DNA of 64,000 nt. It comes from Isochrysis galbana. Lineage: Eukaryota > Haptophyta > Isochrysidales > Isochrysidaceae. A program made the translations under genes and the position numbers. The stretch lies in contig CM030942.1 of assembly GCA_018136815.1 (NCBI GenBank), positions 53,976-117,975 on the forward strand. The letters run 5' to 3'. Below the pieces are notes generated by a model, which saw only the letters and a list, made by a program, of their open reading frames with translations, did no database searches and had not been told where the DNA came from. Below, piece by piece: positions 47,133 to 58,405 of the stretch (position 1 is the stretch's first letter; the number at the start of each line of letters is the position of its first letter).

Positions 47133-48521
47133 TGTCAGAGCAAGGCTGATCTCACTCTTGGAGATTGCCTGCGAGGGCGCGCCGGCAGCTAGCGCGGAAC
47201 GCGGTTCTTGTGGGGAGCTCATGGAGCTTTCCTCGGGGGTGACTACGGGCATGGTGATCGACGCACGACGCACGACGCACGCACGGAGCACGGTGGGCGC
47301 GGAAGTGCGAAAGGAGGCTTGTGGGAGGTGGTGGCAGGCGACTGGGGGTGGCTCAGGCGCGTGCTTGACTTGTATTGACTCGTTGACTCGGGGTATAGAC
47401 TCGGGAACTCGGGGGGACTCGCTTGGGAACACGGTGGGACTCGACGAAGTTGCTACAAAAATCACTCACAAGAAACCAAAAACCAAAGTCCTTGGGCTCA
47501 GAAAACTAACGTAAACACTCCGGAATCATACGATAAACAAACCCCTCCCCGCGCGGCGAAGGCTGAAGTCGCGATCGCTCGTCATGCGCGAAGATATACG
47601 AAAAGAGAGCGCATAACTACGCCACCGAAGGGTTCGAACTATCGTTAAAGTGGAACTCGTCCGCTGAAGCCAACGCGGAGGGTCGAGGAGAGATCCAAAC
47701 TCGCGCGGGGGGAGAAGGCGATGTGCGGAGAGACCTTCTAGACAAGCGACGAGCAAGGGGCGACGAAACAAGACGCGAGGCGCGAGGCGCGTGCCATTCG
47801 TTCTTCCTTTCTTTCATCGAAACCGCGACGAAACTAACATTAAACGTCGGTGCCCCCTCCGCGAGGATCGCGAAGAAGAACGGACGAGATGGAGGCAATC
47901 ATCGAAGGAACCGCGAGAGGAATCGAAGCGAGGGGGGGAACAACGACGGCCGGAGGAAACGAACCGCGCGCGGGGGAGAAGAGAACCTCGCGCGGGGGGG
48001 GGGATTAATATAACGGCCGGAGGCGACGGACGGCACGCCGAGGGAAAGAACCTGCCGCGGGGGGGCGAGGGACCGAGGGCACGGCGGGGCAGCGTGGGAG
48101 GGCGCGAGGCCGATCTCGGAGCGAGATCGCGTCCTTTCCCTCGCGGAGCGCGGAGAGACCCCCCACGAGATATCTTGGGACCGGAGAATGTTTTGAACGA
48201 ATCTTCTTGCCGTCGGCCGAGGAGAGGCGGACGGAGAGAGAGAGAGAGAGAGTCTCGCAGAGCGACTGCAGAACGAGAAGTCGAAGTCATGCCGGTTTAT
48301 TACCTTAAACGAGCCAACAATTAAAGTAGCAGCAAAAACAAAATTCGAATCGCAAATTTCGAGACCAAAACCTGCAAACCTGGACTTGAGACCATGGGGA
48401 ATCCGAATCTGTGTGTCTTGTGCGTCAGTGGCAACACGGGGAACTGTTCAATTGTAATTGTGAGCGCGTACCTTACACGAATATTCATGCCTACAGCCTT
48501 CAGATGGGCAGGAATACAACA
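47133..48521 (-). repeat. 5' LTR (1389 bp)
   Basis: Begins TGTTGTATTCC at 48521 and ends CTCTGACA at 47133 on the minus strand. Nearly identical to 2880-4270. The inner junction is ACA|AGCACAAAATC, without the usual TGG of a tRNA 3'-end primer site. Confidence 0.9.
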
Positions 48522-48526
48522 AGGTT
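48522..48526. repeat. 5-bp target-site duplication AGGTT (right)
   Basis: Abuts the outer end of the LTR and equals the five bases before the LTR at 2880. Confidence 0.7.
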
Positions 48527-48579
48527 GGGCTCGTGCACGGGCCCACCCCGGGGAGTGTCCGCGATGGAGTGAGGAGGGC

Positions 48580-49765
48580 GCGAGGACCCCACTTATAAAT
48601 TTTTTTAAATTTTTAACAAATTTTTATGGGTCGCGGCGCGGCAAAGGAACGGGACTAGCGCTCACTCAAGACAGGACACCCTGCCGCGGCAAGCGCAAGC
48701 ACCCTTCCCCCCTTATGCCACCCAGCTCCTCACTAGCTTTCTACCTGCGCTAGCCAGAGCGCCCCTCCCTCCACACTCAGACAGCCCCCTACGCCAGGAT
48801 CCTGTTCTGGTCTCGCAGGCAAGGGGGCCTAATGGGAGGGAGAGGAGCAACTCCTCAGAGAGGAGCTGTGGGGAAGGAGATGTCTGAGTGGGGGCGCTAT
48901 ACCCTTGCGCTAGGCATGGGCAGCGACGCCGCCTCAAGACATGTCCTCCCTCTTGTCTTAAGTCGAAATTATTGGTGCTTGAAACAGAGAACGAGGGGGT
49001 TTGTGCTTCTTGGGTTGGTTGTAGTTGGAAGAGGGAGTGGGAGAGGGATTCAAGTATTGGAAGAGGGCCCAAAGGGCATTGAGTTGTAGGTAGTTGTGGC
49101 CCACAAGAGTGGGGTGAAAACGATAAGTGTATCAACATGGGTCTTGAGTTGAACTTTTTGGTGCTTGAAACAGAGGGTGAGGGTGAGGGGGTTCGTGCTG
49201 TTTGGGTTGGTTGTGGTGTGAAGGGGGTGTGGGAGAGGGAGTCTAGTGTTGAAAGAGGGCCCAAGGCAGGGCACTGAGCTGTAGGTACTTGTGGCCCACA
49301 AGAGTGGGGTGAAGAAAACAAGTGTGTCAACAAGTTGGGAAACAGAGGCATGGGGTGCTCTCCAGGGAAGATTGATGGTTGTGAAGTGCCCTCCCATGAT
49401 GGGTGCACTGAGGGTAGAGGTTTCCACCATGGGGAGGGCAGCAAAGCTGCCCTCCCACATGAGGTGCTCTTGGGGTGGGAGGGTTTCCCACTGTTGGAGG
49501 GGGTCTCAAAGACCCCCTGCATGCTACGCAGAGCCATGGTGGCAACCTGTTCGGTGCCAATGCTCGCCACCCCGCGCGCCTGCGCGGGTGTGGTTTGGAT
49601 GGGTTGGATGGGCTCTGAAAGGGCTTTCTGACGAGCCGCCTCGGGCGGCATGGGGCGTCCCAGGTGGGGCGCGGTGGCGAGGGTCGCCTGGGGCTCGGGA
49701 GCGGTCGCGGCACGCTCCATAGTTCAAACTATAACAATAGTTTTTGCGAGGCCCCCACTTATAAA
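48580..49765 (-). mobile_element. Retroposon-like repeat M1 with 20-bp target duplication
   Basis: GCGAGGACCCCACTTATAAA (48580-48599) and the same 20 bases with one change (49746-49765) bracket about 1.15 kb. On the minus strand it starts with a hairpin (AACTAT-TGTT-ATAGTT) and TGAACTATGGAGCGTG, and ends in an A-rich tail beside the left duplication. This is the layout of a LINE-mobilised retroposon. A 335-codon frame (MERAATAPEPQ...) contains two copies of a ~188-bp tandem repeat (about 48958-49330). No reverse transcriptase is present, so it is non-autonomous. Confidence 0.65.
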
Positions 49766-50318
49766 AAAATTCATTTGCACGCCAATGGTATTGAGTATTG
49801 CCAATAGCCGGCACCGTTGCACTTTGTCATTTTACGGGAGCGTGCAAATTGCCACGAACGTGTGAATTGACTGACGGAAGGCCATTGACCGCCAACACTC
49901 GACTCAATTTCAGATTCTAGCAATAATCACTTGCTCTTCACACATTTTCTGGCCTAAGGCTCTGAGTGGCCTCAAATTGTGCTGATCTCATGCTAGTAAG
50001 GGCTCGCCCAAAGCCAAATATATCCATCAAGGTAGTGAATGTCCGCATCATCCTATAAGAAAGTGCCCGCACCGACTGCGTGGCGAGCACGTTGCTCGAC
50101 GTGCCTGGCTGGCGGTAGCATCAGCCTGAAACGCAAGTTTGCAATTACCGCCAGCAATTCACACTCACATCCTGAAGCTCAAGCCTCTGAGTGAGCGCGG
50201 GTGCTCATAGGATGGCACGGGTGTTCATAGGATGGCACGTTTCAAATCGCGCCACGATTGCACCCCTTACTGTTGCTTGGCCTCACTCTTGGCTGCTCGC
50301 AAGAGGTGCTTGTGTGCC
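49766..50318. other. Intergenic, no gene seen
   Basis: Moderately A/T-rich. It contains a short direct repeat (GGGTGTTCATAGGATGGCACG near 50200-50240). The downstream end of the ArfGAP gene lies to the right. Confidence 0.5.
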
Positions 50319-52715
50319 TCACCAATCGTCGGCGTCTGCCCATGAAGTGTCGTTCCACCCGTCAGCTTTCGACAGGTCTCCCGATGTGGCTTGCACCCCG
50401 CTTGTGGATGAGACGTTCGTTGCAGGCCCGATGACTTGAGGTGTCGACTGAGTCGCTGCGGCTACAGGCCCTGCCGCAGGTACTGCCACGGTAACCGGAA
50501 AGCTATCCTCACCCATGCCGTTGCCATTAGCACCCCAATGGTCGTCATCACCATCCCAGCCGTCTCCTGCGCTCGCACCCCACGAGTCTGACGTCCCGCC
50601 GACCCGAGAGCTAGGTGCCGCTTGCGGTGACGTCACGTCGCCAGAATAATCGCCAGCAGACTTTGCACTGCCTGTGGAGTCGCCACGGGGCCCGCCTGAT
50701 TGGGCACCAGCTGCTCGCATCCTGCCTCGAGCTACCCCTGCAAGTTCGCGAACGCTGCCGGCGGTGTCGTCAAGCCCAAACCCTCCAAACCCTCCGAATC
50801 CATCGAAAGCTCCCCCCGCAGCGCTCTCACCGCCTGATCCGCCACGTGACGAGCGTGCAAGGTGTGCGAGGTCCGACGAGGCGTCGAATGTTACTGCCTC
50901 ATCCACGACGGCCCGAGCGCGGCCCCATAGTCCAAGGCCCGCAGAAAGCATCGAACCTGCTACCGCACTCAAGCCGAGCCCCTGCTGGCTCGAGTCATTG
51001 CTGTTGCCGACGCCGAGCGACGTTCGCTGCTCCGGCGAGCTATCGCCGCGAGCGGCGGCGGAAAGATGCGCGAGGTCGCGCTGCGCGTTGAAGGTGGTGG
51101 CCTCCTCCAGCTTGCCGCGCGCAGCAGCAGCGGCCCGCTTGGCGCGCTCCGCCACTGAGCCAAGGGTTTCGGAGGAACGCACTGCATCCACAGCGGAGCC
51201 GAGGGCGGGCATCGCTGCCGACTTGGCACTCGCCAGTGCTGATCGCGCAGTGCCCAAGCCAGAACCTAGCGAGGCCATCAGCGCGTCGAGCCCATCAGGC
51301 TCGTTCGATGAGTACGGCTGCGAGCCGAACCCCTGCATCTGCTTTCCGACAGTGGGCGAGGAGCCGTTGCTTGAGGTGGCCGAGCCACCCAACCTCCCAC
51401 TGGCACCATGCTGGGGCTGAGGGGCGTTGAAATTAGGGGGTGGTGGAGGCGGCTCGTAGGGGACATGAGGCGGAGCTGCCGGCCCTTCTCCGCGCGCTCG
51501 CTCCACGAGCCATGTCTTGTACGCCTCGGCTGACTTGCTGTGATACTTCTCCCGGATCGCACCCTCTGCGACGGACTCTCTGCCGACGTACTCACCCCCG
51601 CCGGCCTGGAGGCGCTCCGGCATGCCGCATGCACGCATGTACTCGCGGAACGCTGTGTTACCCCCCACTCGCATCTTGGCTTGCTGTTCAATAGACCACG
51701 AGTCCATATTTAGCGACCTGGCCAAACAGGGAAGCGATGGGTGTGGGAAATCCGGGCTCCTTCTCTGCATACAACCCCTTTTATTGTCCTTGCTCGTCAG
51801 TCTGGGCGCTCAGCACGATGGCACCGCAGCTACATCGTGAGCCTGAATGCAAGCACTCGCTCAGCAGTGCTGTGTTACAGCCAGTAGAAGTTCACGAGAT
51901 GCTGCCCTCTTCCTTGCCCCCCCCCCCATTCTGGTGAATCAGCAACGTTCATTTCCTATAGTGTGTGGGTTGGGCATGTCCGTACGACTGCTTGGGAGCC
52001 ACAAAACTCACGAAAGGGATTTCGTTTGTGAGTGGCTGCCACAGCTCCCCACACCAAAACCTACCTCCAGCCCCTGACTCTGCCCAGGTGTTGTGAAGCT
52101 GCACAGCCACTGGGAAGCTCCACGTATGGCAAACCGGATTTTCTTCGGCCCCTCCCCCCCCCGCCCCCCTTGTAAAGACTTGTGTGCCGTAGCCACGTGG
52201 AGGCCGGACAGCCTGCGGGAAGACTGGAGCCCTCGCCTGACGAGGAAGACGTAGACATGAAGCAGCTGTTGCCGCCCTCACCCGTCTACCCCCTCTTACT
52301 TCACCCCATGTGGAATTCTGTGACACTTGTGCCTTGGCCTCCCCCCCCCCCATGGGGAGGTTGTGTATGAGGCGATGGGCAGAGATCGTACGGCCCATGG
52401 GAAGGCTTGGGAGCCGACGGAGAGGGGAAGCAGGAAAGCCGTGGGACCCCCCTCCCCCCCTCCCCCCCTCCTCCCCGAAGCCCTCTGGGAGAATGTAGTA
52501 GAGCCCTCACTCACTCACCTCACAAAGGAGATATGAACACCGAGGTTGCGGTGGACTCCCGAGCACTCAAGACAGAAGTAGATAGCGTAGGAGAGGGATG
52601 CCCAGAGGGGCGAGTTGGCACCGCAGTCGACGCACTTGCCGTTGCCCGCGTCGGCACGCCGCAGCTCCTCGAAGAAGGCCATGGCCTCACGGCCGTAGAG
52701 GCTCGGCGCCGCCAT
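50319..52715 (-). CDS. ArfGAP-domain protein (ARFGAP1-like), two exons
   Basis: GTPase-activating protein for ARF small GTPases, acting in COPI/Golgi vesicle traffic. Exon 1 is 52715-52519 (ATG at 52715) and exon 2 is 51717-50319, with a GT-AG intron of 801 bases, giving 531 residues. The ArfGAP zinc finger reads CVDCGANSP ... YFCLECSGVHRNLGVHISFV; the arginine in GVHRNLG is the catalytic finger. SLNMDSW continues the domain across the splice. The C-terminal half is Ala/Gly/Ser-rich, with two similar amphipathic units (TFNAQRDLAHL, TFDASSDLAHL) that could act as curvature-sensing helices. It ends in a Trp/Asp motif (WNDTSWADADDW) like adaptor-binding tails. The gene is divergent from the RING gene at 53655. 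Confidence 0.88.
51718..52518 (-). other. Intron of the ArfGAP gene
   Basis: Donor GTGAGTGAG at 52518 and acceptor TTTGGCCAG at 51718. It contains several C/G runs and no further coding sign. Confidence 0.75.
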
Positions 52716-53654
<939 letters not shown>

Positions 53655-54287
53655 ATGGCGGATCCAGAATGCCCGATCTGCCGCGATACATTTGAGCGGG
53701 ACATAGTCGTCACCGATTGCGGCCACGTCTTCCACGGGAGCTGCCTCAATGACTGGTTCACCCGCCAGAAGTGGTGTCCCGTCTGTCGCAAGCAGAATTC
53801 GGACTTTTCCACCCGGAAGCTGCGAGATGCCAATGGCATCGTGCCACCTGCTGATGCCCTCGCAGAAGATGAGGAGCCAGACCGCACTTACTGCGAGACA
53901 GATGTGCTCTTCTTCTCTGAGAGCATTGCGCGCACGATGCGCGAACTGGCGGAAGCACAGCGTGAGGCAGACAGGGCTGCGTCGGAGGAAGCCTGCCTGA
54001 GGCAGCAGCGCAAGGAATTGACCATCGAATCGAATCGTCTCTCAGGTCGAGTGCGTGCCAAAGAGGAGCATGCTGCTGCTTCCTTGAAGAAGGTTACGGC
54101 AATGGGCTTGTCGTCATTGCTGAACGATCCAAAGTCGCTCAAGCCAATGTCCCGTGAGCAGCTGGTCAAACTCTGCGAGAAAATCAGCTGGCGGTCTTCC
54201 GAACTCCAGCAACTTCGCGATAAAGTACGGCAGACGAGGGCTGAAGTGGAAGCGCTCACTGCGACTACAGTTGTATCACCCAATTGA
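53655..54287 (+). CDS. RING-H2 finger, coiled-coil protein (TRAIP-like E3 ligase)
   Basis: 210 residues. The start at 53655 (GCCATGG context) puts the RING finger at the very N-terminus: C6, C9, C22, H24, H27, C30, C41, C44, a C3H2C3 pattern. Residues about 90-200 form a coiled coil (MRELAEAQREADRAASEEAC, SRLS-type heptads, SELQQLRDKVRQTRAEVEAL). An N-terminal RING plus a long coiled coil is the plan of TRAIP-type ubiquitin ligases, though this one is shorter. The frame extends upstream, but the extra sequence is low-complexity leader. The RING call is firm; the TRAIP relation is tentative. Confidence 0.88.
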   Translation: MADPECPICRDTFERDIVVTDCGHVFHGSCLNDWFTRQKWCPVCRKQNSDFSTRKLRDANGIVPPADALAEDEEPDRTYCETDVLFFSESIARTMRELAEAQREADRAASEEACLRQQRKELTIESNRLSGRVRAKEEHAAASLKKVTAMGLSSLLNDPKSLKPMSREQLVKLCEKISWRSSELQQLRDKVRQTRAEVEALTATTVVSPN

Positions 54288-55439
54288 GGGGATGCGGCGC
54301 AGATGCCGTGGTGGATGCCTCGGATCGAAATCCGGTCGACAGGGTGAATTGATGTTCGATTTGCCGAACACCATACGTTGTCCTATTTCTCTGTCTTCAT
54401 TTTTATCAAGACCAAGACATGAAGTGGACCTTGTTTTGCACTCGTGCACTCGATTCGAGATTACAAGTCACACTAGAGGCTACCGCTTCGTGAGCGTGGC
54501 CGCTTCGTGAATACCCCCCCCCCCCCCCCCCGCCGCCGTCTTTCCATGGCCCTACAGCCCTGCCCAAGGCTCCCATGCGCCCGGGCGCGGCCAAGGGTTA
54601 GTGAACGGTGCAGGCCCATGACGCCCGGGCAGAAGAGCGCGTCGCTCGCCCCGCTGACATCCGTGCGGTGGCGGCATGGCGTCGGCGGGAAGGCGGCAGT
54701 GGCAATAGGGCTATTCCCGCGCGGGGTGCGGCATTTACATGTGCGAAGATCTACAGAGAGGCGTCCCTTGCGGGCATGTCGTCAGGGACGTCAACTAGCA
54801 GGTGCTCACCTACGACGAGCGCCTCAAGCTGGCGCATTGCACATTGGGTGCTGAGCCGCGGAGACGCGCATGTGGTTGTCACGCATGAATCCTGAGGGTT
54901 TAAATTGCACACAAGGAGAAGCGGTGACCAGCAAGTTAGCAAGTTGCTGAAGAGACTTTTAAGAGGAAGGCAGCTTGGCGCGACAGGGCGAGCGGGCTGC
55001 TGACGCTGCGGAGCGCGAGCAAGCCCGGCGGACTCCGTCAAACAATGTGTTCGTGTGGGATTGTGCCATGTCCATGGGATGCTTTCATCACGGGGATCTG
55101 AGAAGAGCAGTGTGCAAGTGGGGGCAGTGTGTTCAGCGTCGACTAGGTGCACCTTCAACTTATTTGCCTCGATCCAGAGGATCTTATTGGTTGTGAGAGT
55201 GATGCGAGTGTTTGTGAGCCCACCACCGACGGCAGGTTTGATACTGGCTGAATTTCGTACGTGACGCTTGCAGAAAAAGTCATGGTGAATTTCACCACCT
55301 CCAACTCAAAATAACCCAAAACTTACCAGTTACCAGATGTCGGCGCTCGCTCCCAGTAAAACATACAACCAAAACAACTCGCCCCGGCGGGTATGGGTAT
55401 GGGTATGGGTAGACAACCTAAAAAGAGGATTGACATAAA
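54288..55439. other. No gene seen
   Basis: Contains a run of 18 C (54514-54531), a repeated CCGCTTCGTGA just before it, and (GGGTAT)n at 55388-55411. Open frames on both strands (for example 54751-55158, -) match nothing I recognise. Confidence 0.45.
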
Positions 55440-55800
55440 CGACCTACATCCTTTATTCACAGTAGGACCTAACGCAAGAGCTGACCCCTAGCCCTAGCCC
55501 TAGCGCGGAAGTCCTTGTCCTTGAGTTGGCAATCAGGCTTAAGGTAACGTACATCGTCGAGGAACAGGGAACAGGGCCCTGCCTGCGTTCCCTGCTTCTG
55601 TGGCTGGCGGGGAGGCGAGGATGGCGGGGCCATGTCGACGTCGTTGTCAGGTGGGGCAGAGGCCTGGGAGCCTGGGAGCACTTCGGCTCCGGCGGCTTGG
55701 GGCGGTCCCCGGCCCGGGCGGGGGGCGTCGTGGCGGCAGGGGGCTGGGAGGTGGGAGCGGTCGGCGCGCGCTCCATCGCTAAAACGATAACAATAGTTGC
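55440..55800 (-). repeat. Retroposon-like repeat M4 (fragment)
   Basis: Minus strand: AACTATTGTTATCGTTTT, then AGCGATGGAGCGCGCGCC, matching M1 closely at the 5' end. The frame continues MERAPTAPTSQPPA. (CCCTAG)3 lies at its far end (55486-55503). No target duplication found. Confidence 0.45.
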
Positions 55801-55907
55801 TTTCAGCGCCCCTGCATTCAAACCTAACTAACGCCTGGGGCGAGCTCGAAATGAGCGACAACCTTGCTATGGTGGCGCGAGCGCTAGACATAGAAGCCAG
55901 ACTGGCT

Positions 55908-56845
55908 TTTAACCAGCAGAAACAAGAACTAAGTTTATACTTAGTTCGCCCATGGGGGGGCACGAGCCCCCCCCTCTCTCCACTCCTCCCCTGCCATGGG
56001 GGAGGATCCACCCACTCTCCTGGCACGCCTGATGGCCTGCCAGGAGCACACAGCCCTGCTGACCCATTCCCCTCCCTACAGGCCCGCCTGACTCGCCCGC
56101 CCTGGCCCGTCGTGGTCTGCCCATTCCTCTGACCAGCCCCTCCTCCCCCTGGGCCCCCTGTTCAGGACCCCCCAGCCAGCTCCAGTCGACCCGCAGGGGC
56201 TCGGAGCGCCAGCGAGGGAGAGGCAGGAGGGGCCAGGGCCATGCCCCAGCCTCACCTGCCCCCTGAACTGTGCTCCCAGCCTCACCTGCCCCCTGAACTG
56301 TGCTCCCAGGCCCTGCAGGCCATCTGGGGACCTGAGCGAGGGGCCGCAGGCGCGCGCCATGGGCCCCCGCCGCAGGGAAGAGAGGAGGAAAAGGGAAGAG
56401 GGAGGGGAGGGGGGAGCGGCAGCTCTCCCCTCCGGCAGATACGTGTCTTCTCGCCCCCTTTGGGTAAGAGAAGACGGGGGCGCCAGAGCCAGGAGGGAAG
56501 GGCCGCGGCTCGCCGCGGCCACTCGCACTAGCGAGGGAGAGTAGCGCTTCTGGGCCCCTATCTCACGAGTGCCCCCCCCCCCCCCCTGCGTTGCTTTTAC
56601 CCGAAAGGGGTTTTCCCCCAGCGTGGACTCGAGGAGAGGACGCGCTGGGGTGCGCGGGGTCGGTGCGTGCACTGGGGGGAGGACAAATATCGAGGGGAGG
56701 GGGCGGTGCCCCCTCCCCCCGGTAGCACTCGGACACCTGGCTCGTCAGGCATGGCGGGATTCCGGGACGGAAAAGTTGTGTCCAATTAGCTAGTGGGGTT
56801 GGCTAGGATATAACATTAATTATTTTATTTAACCAGCAGAAACAA
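55908..56845 (+). mobile_element. Retroposon-like repeat M2 with 18-bp target duplication
   Basis: TTTAACCAGCAGAAACAA at 55908-55925 and 56828-56845 brackets 902 bases. The insert begins with a perfect hairpin (GAACTAAG, loop TTTATA, CTTAGTTC), then GCCCATGG, and ends in an A/T-rich tail. A 34-bp direct repeat (CCTCACCTGCCCCCTGAACT...) lies near 56242-56310. No enzyme is encoded. Confidence 0.65.
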
Positions 56846-57231
56846 CGGGGTGACAAAGGCTGGAAACGGCCGACAACCCAACAGCCCGGCGACACCCTAA
56901 CACGCCCACCTCGCGAATGAACCGGAGGCAAACAGATTCCGACAAGAAAGATCTGCAAGACAACACACGCACAGAGAACCGGTCGCCTGGCGGCACAGGC
57001 AGGAGGAAGGAGGAAGGAAGGGAATATACCGTCAGGGACCGGGACACGCTACCTGCCACCTGCCACCTAGAAACCCCGTTCACCGAGCCCCTACGTAGTG
57101 CACGAGGGGAGGGCAGCCGCAAGGCAAGTGGAAGGAGTGGGAAGGGACGCGGGCGTGGCTGCGAGCGAGATTTGCAAAGCCGCGCGAGTGGTGAGAATTT
57201 GAAGAAGTTTTTTTTACTATTCCCTCAACTA
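56846..57231. other. No gene seen
   Basis: GC-rich. The plus-strand frame 56917-57276 is Arg/Lys/Glu-rich without family features. Confidence 0.4.
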
Positions 57232-57239
57232 CCCACAGC

Positions 57240-58397
57240 CCTAGATGGGAAATACGTTTTTACCGTTTTTCTGTGAAGGCTAAAAACAGGCCGTTTTTGC
57301 CGTTTTTGCAACCCCTTCCGTTTTTGTCTCCGTTTATGAATGGCAACGCGAGCACTCATGCACCGCGCGCTGAGCATGAACATATGCGCGCGCACTCACG
57401 CGTGCTTGGAGAGAAAGAGAGGGGGGAGGGGAGAGAGGGGGGGGGGGGGGGCAGAGAGAGAAGGGTGATGAAGGGGAGAGTGAGAGGGAGGGAGGGCGAG
57501 GGAAGGGGGGGGGGGGCACAAAGCGAGAGGGAGAGAGAGGGAGGGAGAGGGAGAGAGAGAAGGGAGCAAGAGGGAGCAAGAGAGAGGGAGAGGGAGAGGG
57601 AGGGGGAGAGGGAGCAAGGGAGAGAGAGATAAAGAAGGGAGCAAGAGGGAGCAAGAGCGAGGGAGAAGGAGAAGGAGAGCTAGGGGAGAGGGAGCGAGGG
57701 GGAGAGAGGGCAAGGGGGAGAGAGAGCACGGGGGAGGAGGGTGGAGGTGGAGAGAGAGCGAGAGAGCGCGCGCGCGAGGGAGAGACAAAGCGCGAGGAGA
57801 GACAGACACAAAGGGGGGGAGGGAGGGAGGAGGGGAGGGAGAGCGAGCGAAAGCGAGCGAGGGAGGGAGAGAAAGGAGAGCGAGCGAGCGAGAAAGAGTG
57901 AGGGGGGAGGGGGGGGGAGAGAGAGAGAGAGGGAGAGCGAGCGAAAAAGGGAAGAGCGAGAGAGGGGAGAGCGAGGCAGCGAGAGCGAGGCAGCGAGAGC
58001 GAGGCAGCGAGAGCGAGGCAGCGAGAGCGAGGCAGCGAGAGAGTGGCAGCGAGAGCCAGGCAGCGAGAGAGAGGCAGCGAGATAGAGGGAGGGGGAGGAG
58101 CGAGAGGGAGAGCGAGGGAGAGCGAGGGAGAGCGGGGAAGAGCGAGGGAGAGCGCGAGAGCGAGGGGGAGAGAGCGCGAGAGGGGGGGAGCGAGAGAGGG
58201 AGAGAGGGAGAGCGAGTGAGCGAGCGGGAGAGAGAGCGCGCGCGCCCGACTGAGCGCCCTCGCCCGGCAAGAATTCGTTAGAGAGCCCCCCCTCCGGTAC
58301 TGTTTTTGGGACTGTTTTTGTCTGTTTTTCTACAAAGGCCAAAAACAGACTGTTTTTACTGTTTTTGGACGCCCCCCCTCTGTTTTTCCCATCTAGG
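57240..58397. mobile_element. hAT-like MITE with GA-rich interior
   Basis: Perfect 13-bp terminal inverted repeats (CCTAGATGGGAAA at 57240-57252, TTTCCCATCTAGG at 58385-58397) are flanked by an 8-bp direct repeat CCCACAGC (57232-57239, 58398-58405), the target-duplication length of hAT transposases. Subterminal CYGTTTTT/AAAAACRG motifs fill both ends (about 57255-57330 and 58300-58390), as expected for transposase binding sites. The interior (57410-58250) is almost pure purine on the plus strand, with a 13-14 bp GAGCGAGGCAGCGA unit repeated near 57970-58080. No transposase is encoded. The 13-bp end equals that of the hAT remnant at 34153-34165. Confidence 0.78.
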
Positions 58398-58405
58398 CCC
58401 ACAGC

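Larger units (their letters stand above)
38132..48521 (-). mobile_element. Ty3/gypsy chromodomain LTR retroelement with methyltransferase domain, 5' part
   Basis: Same family as 2880-13931, minus strand. It holds the 5' LTR (47133-48521), gag (about 44484-47095) and a long pol region (38132-44400) including a Ser/Pro-rich N-terminus, the methyltransferase-like domain (41585-42183), protease (about 40310-40580) and part of the reverse transcriptase, where it meets the gap. Integrase, chromodomain and 3' LTR are not on this side of the gap. Small differences from the 2880 copy cluster near the gap. Very young by LTR similarity. Confidence 0.9.

Noticed and set aside
54751-55158. 135-codon minus frame between the RING gene and repeat M4
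   Set aside because: No family features, no start or splice support, and competing frames on both strands.
55388-55503. (GGGTAT)n and (CCCTAG)3 as telomere repeats
   Set aside because: Neither is the TTAGGG-type repeat expected for these algae. Both are only a few units long and lie inside a repeat region.
57273-58402. Long Arg/Glu and Ser/Leu open frames on both strands
   Set aside because: Translation of the purine tract inside the MITE. Not proteins.
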